From Streptomyces piniterrae (GTDB taxonomy: Bacteria > Actinomycetota > Actinomycetes > Streptomycetales > Streptomycetaceae), in assembly GCF_005048155.1 (NCBI RefSeq), contig NZ_SUMB01000005.1, forward strand, positions 310,001 to 374,000: a stretch of 64,000 bases of DNA, read 5' to 3'. The stretch's first letter is position 1; each line of letters starts with the position of its first letter. The notes under the pieces are model-generated. The model was given only the letters and a program-made list of their open reading frames with translations, did not search any database and was not told the origin of the DNA. Both the position numbers and the translations under genes were made by a program. This document shows positions 33,187-40,416 of this stretch, in pieces.

Positions 33187-33411
33187 CGCGGTCCCGGGTC
33201 CGGGTCCGGGGCCTGACGAGGCCCCCGGCTGACGCGGTCCCGGGCAACGACGTACGCGGCCGGACTTACCGGCCGAATCTCCGAGTGGAATGTCCGCTTC
33301 GAGTAGCTTGATGGTGGGATGTAGCGACGAGTCTGAAGTGTGCCGCCTGGTGTGGGCCCGCGCACCGGATCTCGCCGCCCGAGCCGCAGCGCGAGAGGGA
33401 CGTACCACCTG

Positions 33412-34629
33412 ATGGCCAAGATCAAGGTTGCCAACCCCGTCGTCGAGCTCGACGGCGACGAGATGACCCGCATCATCTGGTCCTTCATCAAGGACAAGCT
33501 GATCCTCCCGTACCTCGATATCGACCTGAAGTACTTCGACCTCGGCATCGAGCACCGGGACGCCACACACGACCAGGTGACGGCCGACGCCGCGCACGCC
33601 ATCAAGAAGTACGGCGCCGGCGTGAAGTGCGCCACGATCACCCCGGACGAGGCGCGCGTCGAGGAGTTCCACCTCAAGGCGATGTACCGCTCGCCGAACG
33701 GCACCCTCCGAGAAATCCTCGGCGGAGTGATCTTCCGCGAGCCGATCATCATGGAGAACGTGCCGCGCCTGGTGCCCGGCTGGACCAGGCCGATCGTCGT
33801 CGGCCGGCACGCCTTCGGCGACCAGTACCAGGCGACCGACCTCAAGGTGCCCGGCGCCGGCACGCTCACCATGACCTTCACCCCGCAGGACGGCGGGGAG
33901 CCGATCGAGCTGGAGGTCCACGAGTTCCCCGGCTCCGGTGTCGCGCTGGCGATGTACAACCACGACGAGTCGATCCGCGACTTCGCCCGCGCCTCGTTCC
34001 GCTACGGACTGGACCGCAGCTACCCGGTCTACCTTTCCACGAAGAACACCGTCCTCAAGAAGTACGACGGCCGCTTCAAGGAGATCTTCCAGGAGGTCTT
34101 CGACGCGGAGTTCAAGACACAGTTCGACGCCCAGGGCCTGACCTACGAGCACCGCCTGATCGACGACATGGTCGCCGCCGCGCTCAAGTGGGCCGGCGGC
34201 TACGTCTGGGCCTGCAAGAACTACGACGGCGACATCCAGTCCGACATCGTCGCGCAGGGCTTCGGCTCGCTCGGCCTGATGACCTCCGTCCTGATGACGC
34301 CGGACGGCCGGACCCTCGTGGCCGAGGCCGCGCACGGCACCGTCACCCGCCACTACCGCCAGCACCAGCAGGGCAAGGCGACCTCCACCAACCCGATCGC
34401 GTCGATCTTCGCCTGGACCCGCGGCCTGGCCCACCGCGGCAAGCTGGACGACACCCCCGAGGTCACCAGGTTCGCGGAGAACCTGGAGCGGGTCTGCGTC
34501 GAGACCGTCGAGGGCGGCCAGATGACCAAGGACCTGGCCCTGCTCATCGCCCCCGAACAGCCGTGGCTGACCACCGAGCAGTTCCTGGACGCGCTGGACG
34601 CCAACCTCCAGAAGAAGATGGCCGACTGA
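33412..34629 (+). CDS. icd: NADP-dependent isocitrate dehydrogenase (yeast/mammal-like homodimer type)
   Basis: A 405-aa enzyme converting isocitrate to 2-oxoglutarate. It belongs to the short homodimeric class: ANPVVELDGDEMTRIIWSFIKDKLILPYLDIDLKYFDLGIEHRDATHDQVT at the start, GTIFREPI-like GVIFREPIIMENVPRLVPGW, and KNYDGDIQSDIVAQGFGSLGLMTSVL, then AAHGTVTRHYRQHQQGKATSTNPIASIFAW. ATG 33412 was chosen because the preceding in-frame codons are not conserved and a GAGAGGGA site precedes it. A 225-bp intergenic region upstream has a weak hairpin at 33206-33228 and a 16-bp direct repeat. A terminator follows. Confidence 0.97.
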   Translation: MAKIKVANPVVELDGDEMTRIIWSFIKDKLILPYLDIDLKYFDLGIEHRDATHDQVTADAAHAIKKYGAGVKCATITPDEARVEEFHLKAMYRSPNGTLREILGGVIFREPIIMENVPRLVPGWTRPIVVGRHAFGDQYQATDLKVPGAGTLTMTFTPQDGGEPIELEVHEFPGSGVALAMYNHDESIRDFARASFRYGLDRSYPVYLSTKNTVLKKYDGRFKEIFQEVFDAEFKTQFDAQGLTYEHRLIDDMVAAALKWAGGYVWACKNYDGDIQSDIVAQGFGSLGLMTSVLMTPDGRTLVAEAAHGTVTRHYRQHQQGKATSTNPIASIFAWTRGLAHRGKLDDTPEVTRFAENLERVCVETVEGGQMTKDLALLIAPEQPWLTTEQFLDALDANLQKKMAD

Positions 34630-34659
34630 CCCGAAGCCGAACTGACCCGAAGCCGATGA

Positions 34660-34699
34660 CGGCGGCCCGTCCTCTCCCCCGTGGGAGGACGGGCCGCCG
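34660..34699 (+). terminator. Terminator after icd
   Basis: A perfect GC-rich stem of 15 bp (CGGCGGCCCGTCCTC at 34660-34674 with its complement 34685-34699) and a 10-nt loop. It lies 30 bp after icd and 37 bp before the end of the convergent secreted-protein gene. Confidence 0.85.
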
Positions 34700-34735
34700 C
34701 CTTCGTACGGGCCTCAGGGCGGGCCCGACCCGATG

Positions 34736-35113
34736 TCAGCAGTGCGACTTGGTGCTGATGTAGACCTTGTCGGCCTTCCACGAGTTGAAGTCCGTGGTGC
34801 TCCGCGGCGGGGTGCAGTGCGTCCGGCCGTTCGTGAAATGGGTGTAGACGACGTCGTCCCGGCGGGTGTTCACCATCGAAGTGGCGCCCTTGCTGGAACC
34901 CAGGCTCTGCCAGTAGCCGGTGTCCTTGAACTGGCCCGTCTTGCTGCTCCCCTTGTAGAAGCAGACGTACGGGTAGTTGCACGAGGCCTGGGCGCTGACG
35001 TGTCCGCTCTGGGACCCGGTCGAAGCGACCGCGCCCGCGGACGGGGCGAGCGCGAGGCCGCTTCCGAGTGCCAGGGTCGCCGCGGTGAGGGCAATACGCT
35101 TACGTGCGTTCAT
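34736..35113 (-). CDS. Small secreted I36-like (peptidase inhibitor family) protein
   Basis: A 125-aa protein with a typical Sec signal peptide (NARKRIALTAATLALGSGLALAPSAGA; cleavage probably after ASA/AGA near residue 27-30), so the mature part is about 95 residues. The mature part, SCNYPYVCFYKGSSKTGQFKD, then GYWQSLGSS and the C-terminal DKVYISTKSHC, resembles the secreted beta-gamma crystallin-like I36 inhibitor family common in Streptomyces. Four Cys residues suggest two disulfides. It points away from the HTH gene upstream across 330 bp and may be controlled by it. Family call moderate. Confidence 0.75.
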   Translation of the reverse strand: MNARKRIALTAATLALGSGLALAPSAGAVASTGSQSGHVSAQASCNYPYVCFYKGSSKTGQFKDTGYWQSLGSSKGATSMVNTRRDDVVYTHFTNGRTHCTPPRSTTDFNSWKADKVYISTKSHC

Positions 35114-35443
35114 GAGTGTGCTTCCTCCCCGTTGTGGTGGCGGCGGCGCGGGGTGGACCGCGCCGCCGGTGGTGCGTCACCGACTGTGCTCCGGGCCGCG
35201 GGTGATTGCCAGGGCCACCGACCGGGTGCGGACCTTGTGGGACGTCCCAGGCTCTGAGCTGCGGGGACGTGGCCGCCGTGGACGTCGCGGTGGGACGCGG
35301 ACGAGGCGGGTACACATGTCCGCAACTGTCGCGGTAGGGGTAAAAAACAGTAACGGGCGGAACCGTGCCCGGCGGCCGCGCCATCATCGGCGGCACAGGG
35401 GGCGCGTCGCCTCGGGGGAGAACGAACGCGTGTGGGGTGGAAC
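35114..35443. promoter_or_regulatory. Divergent intergenic region with a 12-bp palindrome
   Basis: 330 bp between the divergent I36-like gene and the first HTH regulator gene. It has the perfect palindrome TGGGACGTCCCA at 35238-35249, a candidate operator for one of the three neighbouring HTH proteins, and other ACGTC-containing elements nearby (35278 region). No small gene is evident. Confidence 0.5.
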
Positions 35444-36223
35444 ATGTCGCGTTGGAAAGAGCTGCCCGGATCGCTTGACCAGCGGGTCCGGCAACTGGTC
35501 GTACAGCTGCGGAGGTTGAAGGACCACAGCGGGCTGAGCCTGGCCTCGCTCGCCGTCAAGACCTCGTACAGCAAGTCGTCGTGGGAGCGCTATCTCAACG
35601 GCAGGAACCTGCCGCCGCGCGAGGCGGTGGAGGCACTGGCGCGGGTCTGCGGCACCGATGCGACCCGGCTTATGGCGCTGCACGAGGTCGCGGCGCAGGC
35701 GTGGGGCGCGGAGCGGCCGGCAAAGGAGTTACCGGAGCGGACGGCGGAGTGGGAGCCGGCGGCGGACGGCCGCCGCCGGGCGGTGCGGGCCAGGATGTTG
35801 CTGCCGGCCGCGGTGGTCGCGCTGATCGTCGCCGGGGCGGCGCTGCTGGCCGTCCGCCCCTGGCAGGACGACACCGGCGGCGGCCAAGGGGCGCAGGTCA
35901 CCGCGGCCGGCCGGAGCACCGGCGCCGCCCCGGCGTTCAGCCGCCGGCCGGGTGAGACCTTCGACTGCCACGTCCGGCGCACGGACGGCGCCCTCTACGC
36001 CGGGCGCAGCCATACCGCCACCGCCATCCTGGGCAACGGCGCCGGCGGCTGGGAGGTCGTCGAAGCGCAGTGCCTGCTGCACCACCGCGGGTACGACCCG
36101 GGCCCGGTGGACGGCATCGTCGGCGAGAACACCATGCGTGCCGTCAAACGCTTCCAGTCGAAGGCCGGACTGCCCCCGGACGGGATCGTGGGCCCCGACA
36201 CCTGGAAGGTGCTGCGCCGGTGA
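35444..36223 (+). CDS. HTH regulator-membrane protein 1, with peptidoglycan-binding ectodomain
   Basis: A 259-aa protein. Residues about 15-85 are an XRE-like HTH (GLSLASLAVKTSYSKSSWERYLNGRNLPPREAVEALARVCG), a TM helix follows at about 112-136 (MLLPAAVVALIVAGAALLAV), and residues about 195-259 are a PG_binding_1 domain (CLLHHRGYDPGPVDGIVGENTMRAVKRFQSKAGLPPDGIVGPDTWKVL), which would face the cell wall. It could thus link wall state to DNA binding. ATG 35444 is preferred over GTG 35432, which lacks a better SD. It ends in a GTGA overlap with the next paralog. Confidence 0.88.
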   Translation: MSRWKELPGSLDQRVRQLVVQLRRLKDHSGLSLASLAVKTSYSKSSWERYLNGRNLPPREAVEALARVCGTDATRLMALHEVAAQAWGAERPAKELPERTAEWEPAADGRRRAVRARMLLPAAVVALIVAGAALLAVRPWQDDTGGGQGAQVTAAGRSTGAAPAFSRRPGETFDCHVRRTDGALYAGRSHTATAILGNGAGGWEVVEAQCLLHHRGYDPGPVDGIVGENTMRAVKRFQSKAGLPPDGIVGPDTWKVLRR

Positions 36224-37077
36224 GCGGACGGGGCGGCGAGCCGCGCGAGACGGTGGAGAGCGTCCGACTGGCCGAGGGCATGCGGGAGTTGCGCGGCCGT
36301 ACGGGGCTGAGCCTGGCCGCACTGGCCACCAGGACCCCGTACAGCAAGTCGTCGTGGGAGCGCTATCTCAACGGGAAGAAGCTGCCGCCGCGGGACGCGG
36401 TCGAGGCGCTGTGCCGGCTGGCGGGCGAGCCGTCCGGGCGGCTGGTGGCGCTGTGGGAACTGGCGGACGCGGCCTGGAGCGGGCGGGGCCGGTCGGGAGT
36501 GGCGCCGGATACGGGCAGCGCTACGGGCAGCGCTGCGGACGGTGGTGCGGGCGGTGGCGAGGACGTCGCGCCGAGGAGCCGTGCGGTGGGGCGGATGCCG
36601 CGGTGGGCGGTGCCGATGGCGGCCGGGATCGGCGTCTGTGCGGCGGCCGTTGCCACCGCGCTGGCGTTCTGGGCGGGGGAGCCCGGCGACGGGCGGAGCC
36701 CCGCGCCCACGTTCTCGGCGGTGACCGGCTGCCGGGGCACCGCGTGCGACGGCAAGGATCCGCGGTCGATGTACTGCGGCGCGCAGGGCATGGTGGCGAC
36801 GGCCTTGGAGCGGACCGCTGCCACGGGAGCGCATGTCGAGGTCCGCTACAGCACGGCGTGCGGTGCGGCCTGGGGGCGGATGCGGGACGGCCGGATCGGG
36901 GACCGTGTCGAGGTGTCGGTGCCGGGCGCGCGGCCGCGGTCGGCGAAGGTGGCGGACCGGTTCGACGCCGAGGGCTACCTCGTCACGCCGATGGCGGCGG
37001 CCGGCGGCCCGGAGGGCGTACGGCTGTGCCTCTTCCCGGCGGGCGGCGGCGCGAAGGAGTGCTTCGCGCGGCCGTGA
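36220..37077 (+). CDS. HTH regulator-membrane protein 2, DUF2690-like ectodomain
   Basis: A 285-aa protein. Residues about 13-80 are an XRE-like HTH almost identical in core to its neighbours (SLAALATRTPYSKSSWERYLNGKKLPPRDAVEAL). A TM helix follows at about 127-149 (WAVPMAAGIGVCAAAVATALAFW) and then an ectodomain with Cys-rich GCRGTACDGKDPRSMYCGAQG, VEVRYSTACGAAWGRMRDGRIGD typical of DUF2690, probably an extracytoplasmic sensor with disulfides. GTG 36220 overlaps the preceding stop by 4 nt, so genes 1 and 2 are translationally coupled. Confidence 0.86.
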   Translation: MSGRGGEPRETVESVRLAEGMRELRGRTGLSLAALATRTPYSKSSWERYLNGKKLPPRDAVEALCRLAGEPSGRLVALWELADAAWSGRGRSGVAPDTGSATGSAADGGAGGGEDVAPRSRAVGRMPRWAVPMAAGIGVCAAAVATALAFWAGEPGDGRSPAPTFSAVTGCRGTACDGKDPRSMYCGAQGMVATALERTAATGAHVEVRYSTACGAAWGRMRDGRIGDRVEVSVPGARPRSAKVADRFDAEGYLVTPMAAAGGPEGVRLCLFPAGGGAKECFARP

Positions 37078-37310
37078 GCCGGAGACGGCGCGCCGGCGGA
37101 CAGAGGGGCGCGCGGGAGGGGCGTATGCGGGTGGACGTCTCCGCCCTAATGCTCCCGCGTGCCTGCCGACTGGGGAACTGGCATCCTGGCCCTGGCATCT
37201 CCGTGGGTAGCCAGTAGGGGACCGGGCGCGGCGGGGGAACCGTGAACGGAAGAAACCCGGATGAACACGGCTAATGCAAATGTGTGCGTACGGGGGGATA
37301 GGGGAACGAA

Positions 37311-38366
37311 ATGCCTCGCTGGAAGGCGCTGCCGGAAGAACTCGACCCGCAGGTCAAAGAGTTCGCCAGTCAACTGCGCAGGCTTGTGGAGCGCAGCCGG
37401 CTGAGCGTGGCCACCATCGCGGACCGCACCGGCTTCAGCAAGACGTCATGGGAGCGCTACCTCAACGGCCGTCTGCTGCCACCGCAACGCGCGGTCCTCG
37501 CGCTGGCCGAGGTGACCGGCACCAACCCGGGGCACCTCACCACGCTCTGGGAACTCGCCGAACGCGCCTGGAGCCGCTCGGAGATGCGGCACGACGTCAC
37601 CATGGAGGCGATACGCGTCGCCCAGGCGCGGGCCGCACTGGGCGAGTTCGACCCGGCCGACGAGCCGAAGCCGGTCTGGAAGGCCGCCGGGAAGCCGGGC
37701 CGGGGCGCGCCGGTCGCCACGGCACCGCAGCCGCCGCACCAGCGGACCGGTGAGGCGCCGTCCCCCGCGGACTTCCCCGGGCTGGCGGCCACCTCCCAGC
37801 TGGCGGCCCCGCCGGCCGCCCCGCCCGCGCCCGCGGCGGACCCGGCGCCCGCCCGGCGCCGCCGCCCGGCGCTGATGATCACCCTCGGCGCGCTGGGCGC
37901 GGTGCTGGTCGCCGTCGCCGCGGTGCTGGTGCTGAACCCGCCCGGCGGCGGCAAGAAGGCGGCGCCCAAGCCGTCGGCCGCGCCCAGCAAGAACCCGGTG
38001 CTGCCCGCTGGGGTGAAGTGCTCCGGCGCCGGCTGCGCCGGGAAGGACCCGGAGGAGATGGGGTGCGGCGGGACGCACGCCGTCACCCCGTCCCGGGGCG
38101 TGGCGGGCGGCGCGCTGATCGAGGTCCGCTACAGCAAGGTCTGCCACGCCGCGTGGGCACGGATCACCGCCGCGGCCAAGGGCGACCAGGCCACCATCAG
38201 CGCCGGCGACCGCAGCGCCACGGCACGCGCCGGAGCGGACGGCGACGCGTACACGCCGATGGTGGAGGTCACCGGAGACCCGGCCAAGGTCTCCGCCTGC
38301 GGCACGACCGTCACGGGCAGGAAGGGCTGCGCACAGCCGGTCCCGACCGGGGCGGCCACGCCTTAG
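37311..38366 (+). CDS. HTH regulator-membrane protein 3, DUF2690-like ectodomain
   Basis: A 351-aa paralog of the two preceding genes. Residues 1-80 carry the HTH (MPRWKALPEELDPQVKEFASQLRRL; FSKTSWERYLNGRLLPPQRAVLALAEVTG). An Ala/Pro-rich linker precedes a TM helix at about 185-206 (ALMITLGALGAVLVAVAAVLVL). The ectodomain, CSGAGCAGKDPEEMGCGGTHA and EVRYSKVCHAAWARITAAAKGDQ, is a DUF2690-type domain similar to gene 2. It has its own upstream gap of 233 bp and a GGGGGATAGGGGAACGAA leader before ATG, so it may have a separate promoter. Confidence 0.86.
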   Translation: MPRWKALPEELDPQVKEFASQLRRLVERSRLSVATIADRTGFSKTSWERYLNGRLLPPQRAVLALAEVTGTNPGHLTTLWELAERAWSRSEMRHDVTMEAIRVAQARAALGEFDPADEPKPVWKAAGKPGRGAPVATAPQPPHQRTGEAPSPADFPGLAATSQLAAPPAAPPAPAADPAPARRRRPALMITLGALGAVLVAVAAVLVLNPPGGGKKAAPKPSAAPSKNPVLPAGVKCSGAGCAGKDPEEMGCGGTHAVTPSRGVAGGALIEVRYSKVCHAAWARITAAAKGDQATISAGDRSATARAGADGDAYTPMVEVTGDPAKVSACGTTVTGRKGCAQPVPTGAATP

Positions 38367-38398
38367 ACACAGGCACAGGCGCAGACGCCGCGGCCTCT

Positions 38399-38671
38399 TC
38401 AGGTCAGCGGGTACGACGTCCGGCCGGACGCCTCGTCGATCTCGTCGTGTGCCTTGGTCAGCAACTTCATCGCCAGTTCGTTCAGCGCTCTGGCTCCCGC
38501 CACCTCTTCGCCGACCCTCGGCTGATTCTCGTCGGCGGGGTGGCGGCTGGCGTATCCGTGCGCGCGCACCTCGGACCCGTCAGGGAGCCGGACGAGGGCG
38601 GCGGCGCGGGTGCGGTGGGTGTCCTCCTCGAATTCCAGTTCGACATGCCATCCGACAGCGCTCTTCAACAT
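38399..38671 (-). CDS. DUF1876-like small protein
   Basis: A 90-aa soluble protein: KSAVGWHVELEFEEDTHRTRAAALVRLPDGSEVRAHGYASRHPADENQPRVGEEVAGARALNELAMKLLTKAHDEID. Length, the alpha/beta pattern and GWHVELEFEEDTHRTRA fit the actinobacterial DUF1876 (dsRBD-fold-like) family, a stress-associated small protein of unclear role. ATG 38671 has a GGAGGTG 6 nt upstream; longer in-frame readings upstream look spurious. It converges on the third HTH gene with a 32-bp gap. Confidence 0.82.
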   Translation of the reverse strand: MLKSAVGWHVELEFEEDTHRTRAAALVRLPDGSEVRAHGYASRHPADENQPRVGEEVAGARALNELAMKLLTKAHDEIDEASGRTSYPLT

Positions 38672-39136
38672 CACGATCACCTCCGGAAACCGCTGATACC
38701 AGAGTGCGCCCGCCGCCCCGCCCGCGCACGACGTGCCCTGCGGCGCGCCCGCCCGCGGCGCCGCTGGCCGGGATTCGCCGTCCCGTGCGGGCGCGCGAAA
38801 CCGAGTGGCATGCCCGCCCGGATCCCGGGCATGCGACCAGTACCCCCCCACGGGTATGCACCACTCGGCGGCCGCCCGCACTCCCCCTCCATGCGGGCGG
38901 CCGCCCGCTCGCCGGTGGGCTCGGTTCCCCGCCGGTCGCGACACCCGGTGAGGCGTTCCACACCAGCCCGTCACCTGCGCCGGTCAGGGGTCCGATAGCC
39001 TGACGCCCGGTCTCTCGATACCAAGAGACCTCGATGAGACCTCGATAATGAGACCTCGACAAATGGGCAGGGACACCCACCGCCACCCATGGTGGTCTGG
39101 GGCTTGCCCCCAGAAAACGTCGCGCAGGAGATCGCC
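38672..39136. promoter_or_regulatory. Intergenic region upstream of mdh with hairpin and 11-bp repeats
   Basis: A 465-bp gene-free stretch between the divergent DUF1876 gene and mdh. A 14-bp perfect stem GGCGGCCGCCCGCA (38867-38880) with complement 38892-38905, loop 11 nt, lies in the middle; it has no T-run. Nearer mdh, GGTCTCT/AGAGACC (39009-39015 and 39024-39030) forms a 7-bp hairpin, and GAGACCTCGAT occurs at 39025-39035 and 39036-39046 with a third variant at 39050-39060. These may bind a regulator of mdh; no protein is proposed. Confidence 0.6.
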
Positions 39137-40126
39137 ATGACCCGCACTCCCGTCAATGTCACCGTCACCGGCGCCGCCGGCCAGATCGGTTACGCACTCC
39201 TCTTCCGCATCGCTTCCGGTCATCTGCTCGGCGCGGACGTGCCGGTCAAGCTGCGCCTCCTGGAGATCCCGCAGGGTCTGAAGGCCGCCGAGGGCACCGC
39301 CATGGAGCTCGACGACTGTGCCTTCCCGCTGCTCCAGGGCATCGACATCTCGGACGACCCGAACGTGGCCTTCGACGGTGCGAACGTCGCCCTGCTCGTC
39401 GGCGCCCGCCCCCGTACGAAGGGCATGGAGCGCGGCGACCTGCTGGAGGCCAACGGCGGCATCTTCAAGCCGCAGGGCGCCGCCATCAACGCGCACGCCG
39501 CGGACGACATCAAGGTCCTGGTCGTCGGCAACCCGGCCAACACCAACGCGCTGATCGCGCAGGCCGCCGCGCCGGACGTACCGGCCGAGCGCTTCACCGC
39601 GATGACCCGCCTGGACCACAACCGCGCCATCTCGCAGCTCGCGCAGAAGACCGGCACCCCGGTCTCCGAGATCCGCAGGCTCACGATCTGGGGCAACCAC
39701 TCCGCCACCCAGTACCCGGACATCTTCCACGCCGAGGTCGCCGGCAAGAACGCCGCCGAGGTCGTCAACGACCAGGCCTGGCTGGCCGACACCTTCATCC
39801 CGACCGTCGCCAAGCGCGGCGCGGCGATCATCGAGGCCCGTGGCGCGTCCTCCGCCGCCTCGGCCGCCAACGCCGCCATCGACCACGTCCACACCTGGGT
39901 CAACGGCACCGCCGACGGCGACTGGACCTCGATGGGTATCCCCTCGGACGGCTCCTACGGCGTCCCGGAGGGCCTGATCTCCTCCTTCCCCGTCACCACC
40001 AAGGACGGCAAGTACGAGATCGTCCAGGGCCTGGAGATCAACGACTTCTCGCGCGAGCGCATCAACGCGTCCGTGAAGGAGCTGGAGGAGGAGCGCGAGG
40101 CCGTCCGCGGTCTCGGCCTCATCTGA
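39137..40126 (+). CDS. mdh: Malate dehydrogenase
   Basis: A 329-aa NAD-dependent dehydrogenase of the cytosolic-type family. It begins with the Rossmann motif VTVTGAAGQIGYALLFRIASGHLLG, has the substrate Arg loop GARPRTKGMERGDLL, the VGNPANTNALIAQ loop, TRLDHNRAISQLAQKTG and the active-site His in IWGNHSATQYPD. ATG 39137 has AGGAG 6 nt upstream. It stands alone with a perfect terminator downstream, and with icd, sucC and sucD gives four TCA genes in this window. Confidence 0.98.
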   Translation: MTRTPVNVTVTGAAGQIGYALLFRIASGHLLGADVPVKLRLLEIPQGLKAAEGTAMELDDCAFPLLQGIDISDDPNVAFDGANVALLVGARPRTKGMERGDLLEANGGIFKPQGAAINAHAADDIKVLVVGNPANTNALIAQAAAPDVPAERFTAMTRLDHNRAISQLAQKTGTPVSEIRRLTIWGNHSATQYPDIFHAEVAGKNAAEVVNDQAWLADTFIPTVAKRGAAIIEARGASSAASAANAAIDHVHTWVNGTADGDWTSMGIPSDGSYGVPEGLISSFPVTTKDGKYEIVQGLEINDFSRERINASVKELEEEREAVRGLGLI

Positions 40127-40143
40127 GCCCCTCTGCACGACGA

Positions 40144-40184
40144 GCCGAGCCCGCACGGTCCGCACCGGACCGTGCGGGCTCGGC
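40144..40184 (+). terminator. 18-bp perfect stem terminator after mdh
   Basis: GCCGAGCCCGCACGGTCC at 40144-40161 pairs with its complement at 40167-40184 across a 5-nt GCACC loop; CTTT follows at once. Placed 17 bp after the mdh stop. Confidence 0.92.
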
Positions 40185-40188
40185 CTTT

Positions 40189-40260
40189 GGACGGCGAAGT
40201 GCCCATGGATGGTGAAGTGCCAATGGACGGTGAAGTGCCATTGGGCGGTGAAGTGCGGCC
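40189..40260. repeat. Four tandem 18-bp repeats after mdh
   Basis: Units at 40189, 40207, 40225 and 40243 share the core GGNNGGTGAAGTGCC with a few changes per unit, for example GGATGGTGAAGTGCCAAT. It lies between the mdh terminator and the next promoter, and belongs to no supported gene. The period is 18 bp, so it is neutral to all six frames. Possibly a regulator array or a neutral minisatellite. Confidence 0.85.
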
Positions 40261-40298
40261 GCGAAGCCACCACTTCCGATCACCACACGTTCATATTC

Positions 40299-40328
40299 CC
40301 TGACACGGAGTGGTGTTCTGCCCTATGC
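40299..40328 (+). promoter_or_regulatory. Candidate sigma-70-type promoter for the GDNN-motif operon
   Basis: CTGACA (40299-40304) as -35 and TATGCT (40323-40328) as -10 with an 18-bp spacer, about 90 bp upstream of the first ATG. Matches to consensus are moderate (5/6 and 4/6); the sequence is less GC-rich than its surroundings. Confidence 0.45.
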
Positions 40329-40416
40329 TGCCGCTTCCGCATAGTGGCCGTTCGTCGGAGCCCCGCGCCCGCAACCGAGCCGCGGCGGTGACGTGTTGGT
40401 AGGTCGGGGGAGAGTG

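Noticed and set aside
35432..35443. GTG start four codons upstream of the first HTH gene
   Set aside because: The ATG at 35444 aligns with the paralog that begins MPRWKALPEEL and has a better placed purine-rich site.
40189..40260. CRISPR-like array
   Set aside because: The 18-bp units are contiguous, with no spacers, and no cas genes are nearby.
38984..40273. Minus-strand frame opposite mdh that starts in the 18-bp repeats
   Set aside because: It has no family features, and mdh on the plus strand is certain; the repeats give an artificial His/Phe/Trp repeat.
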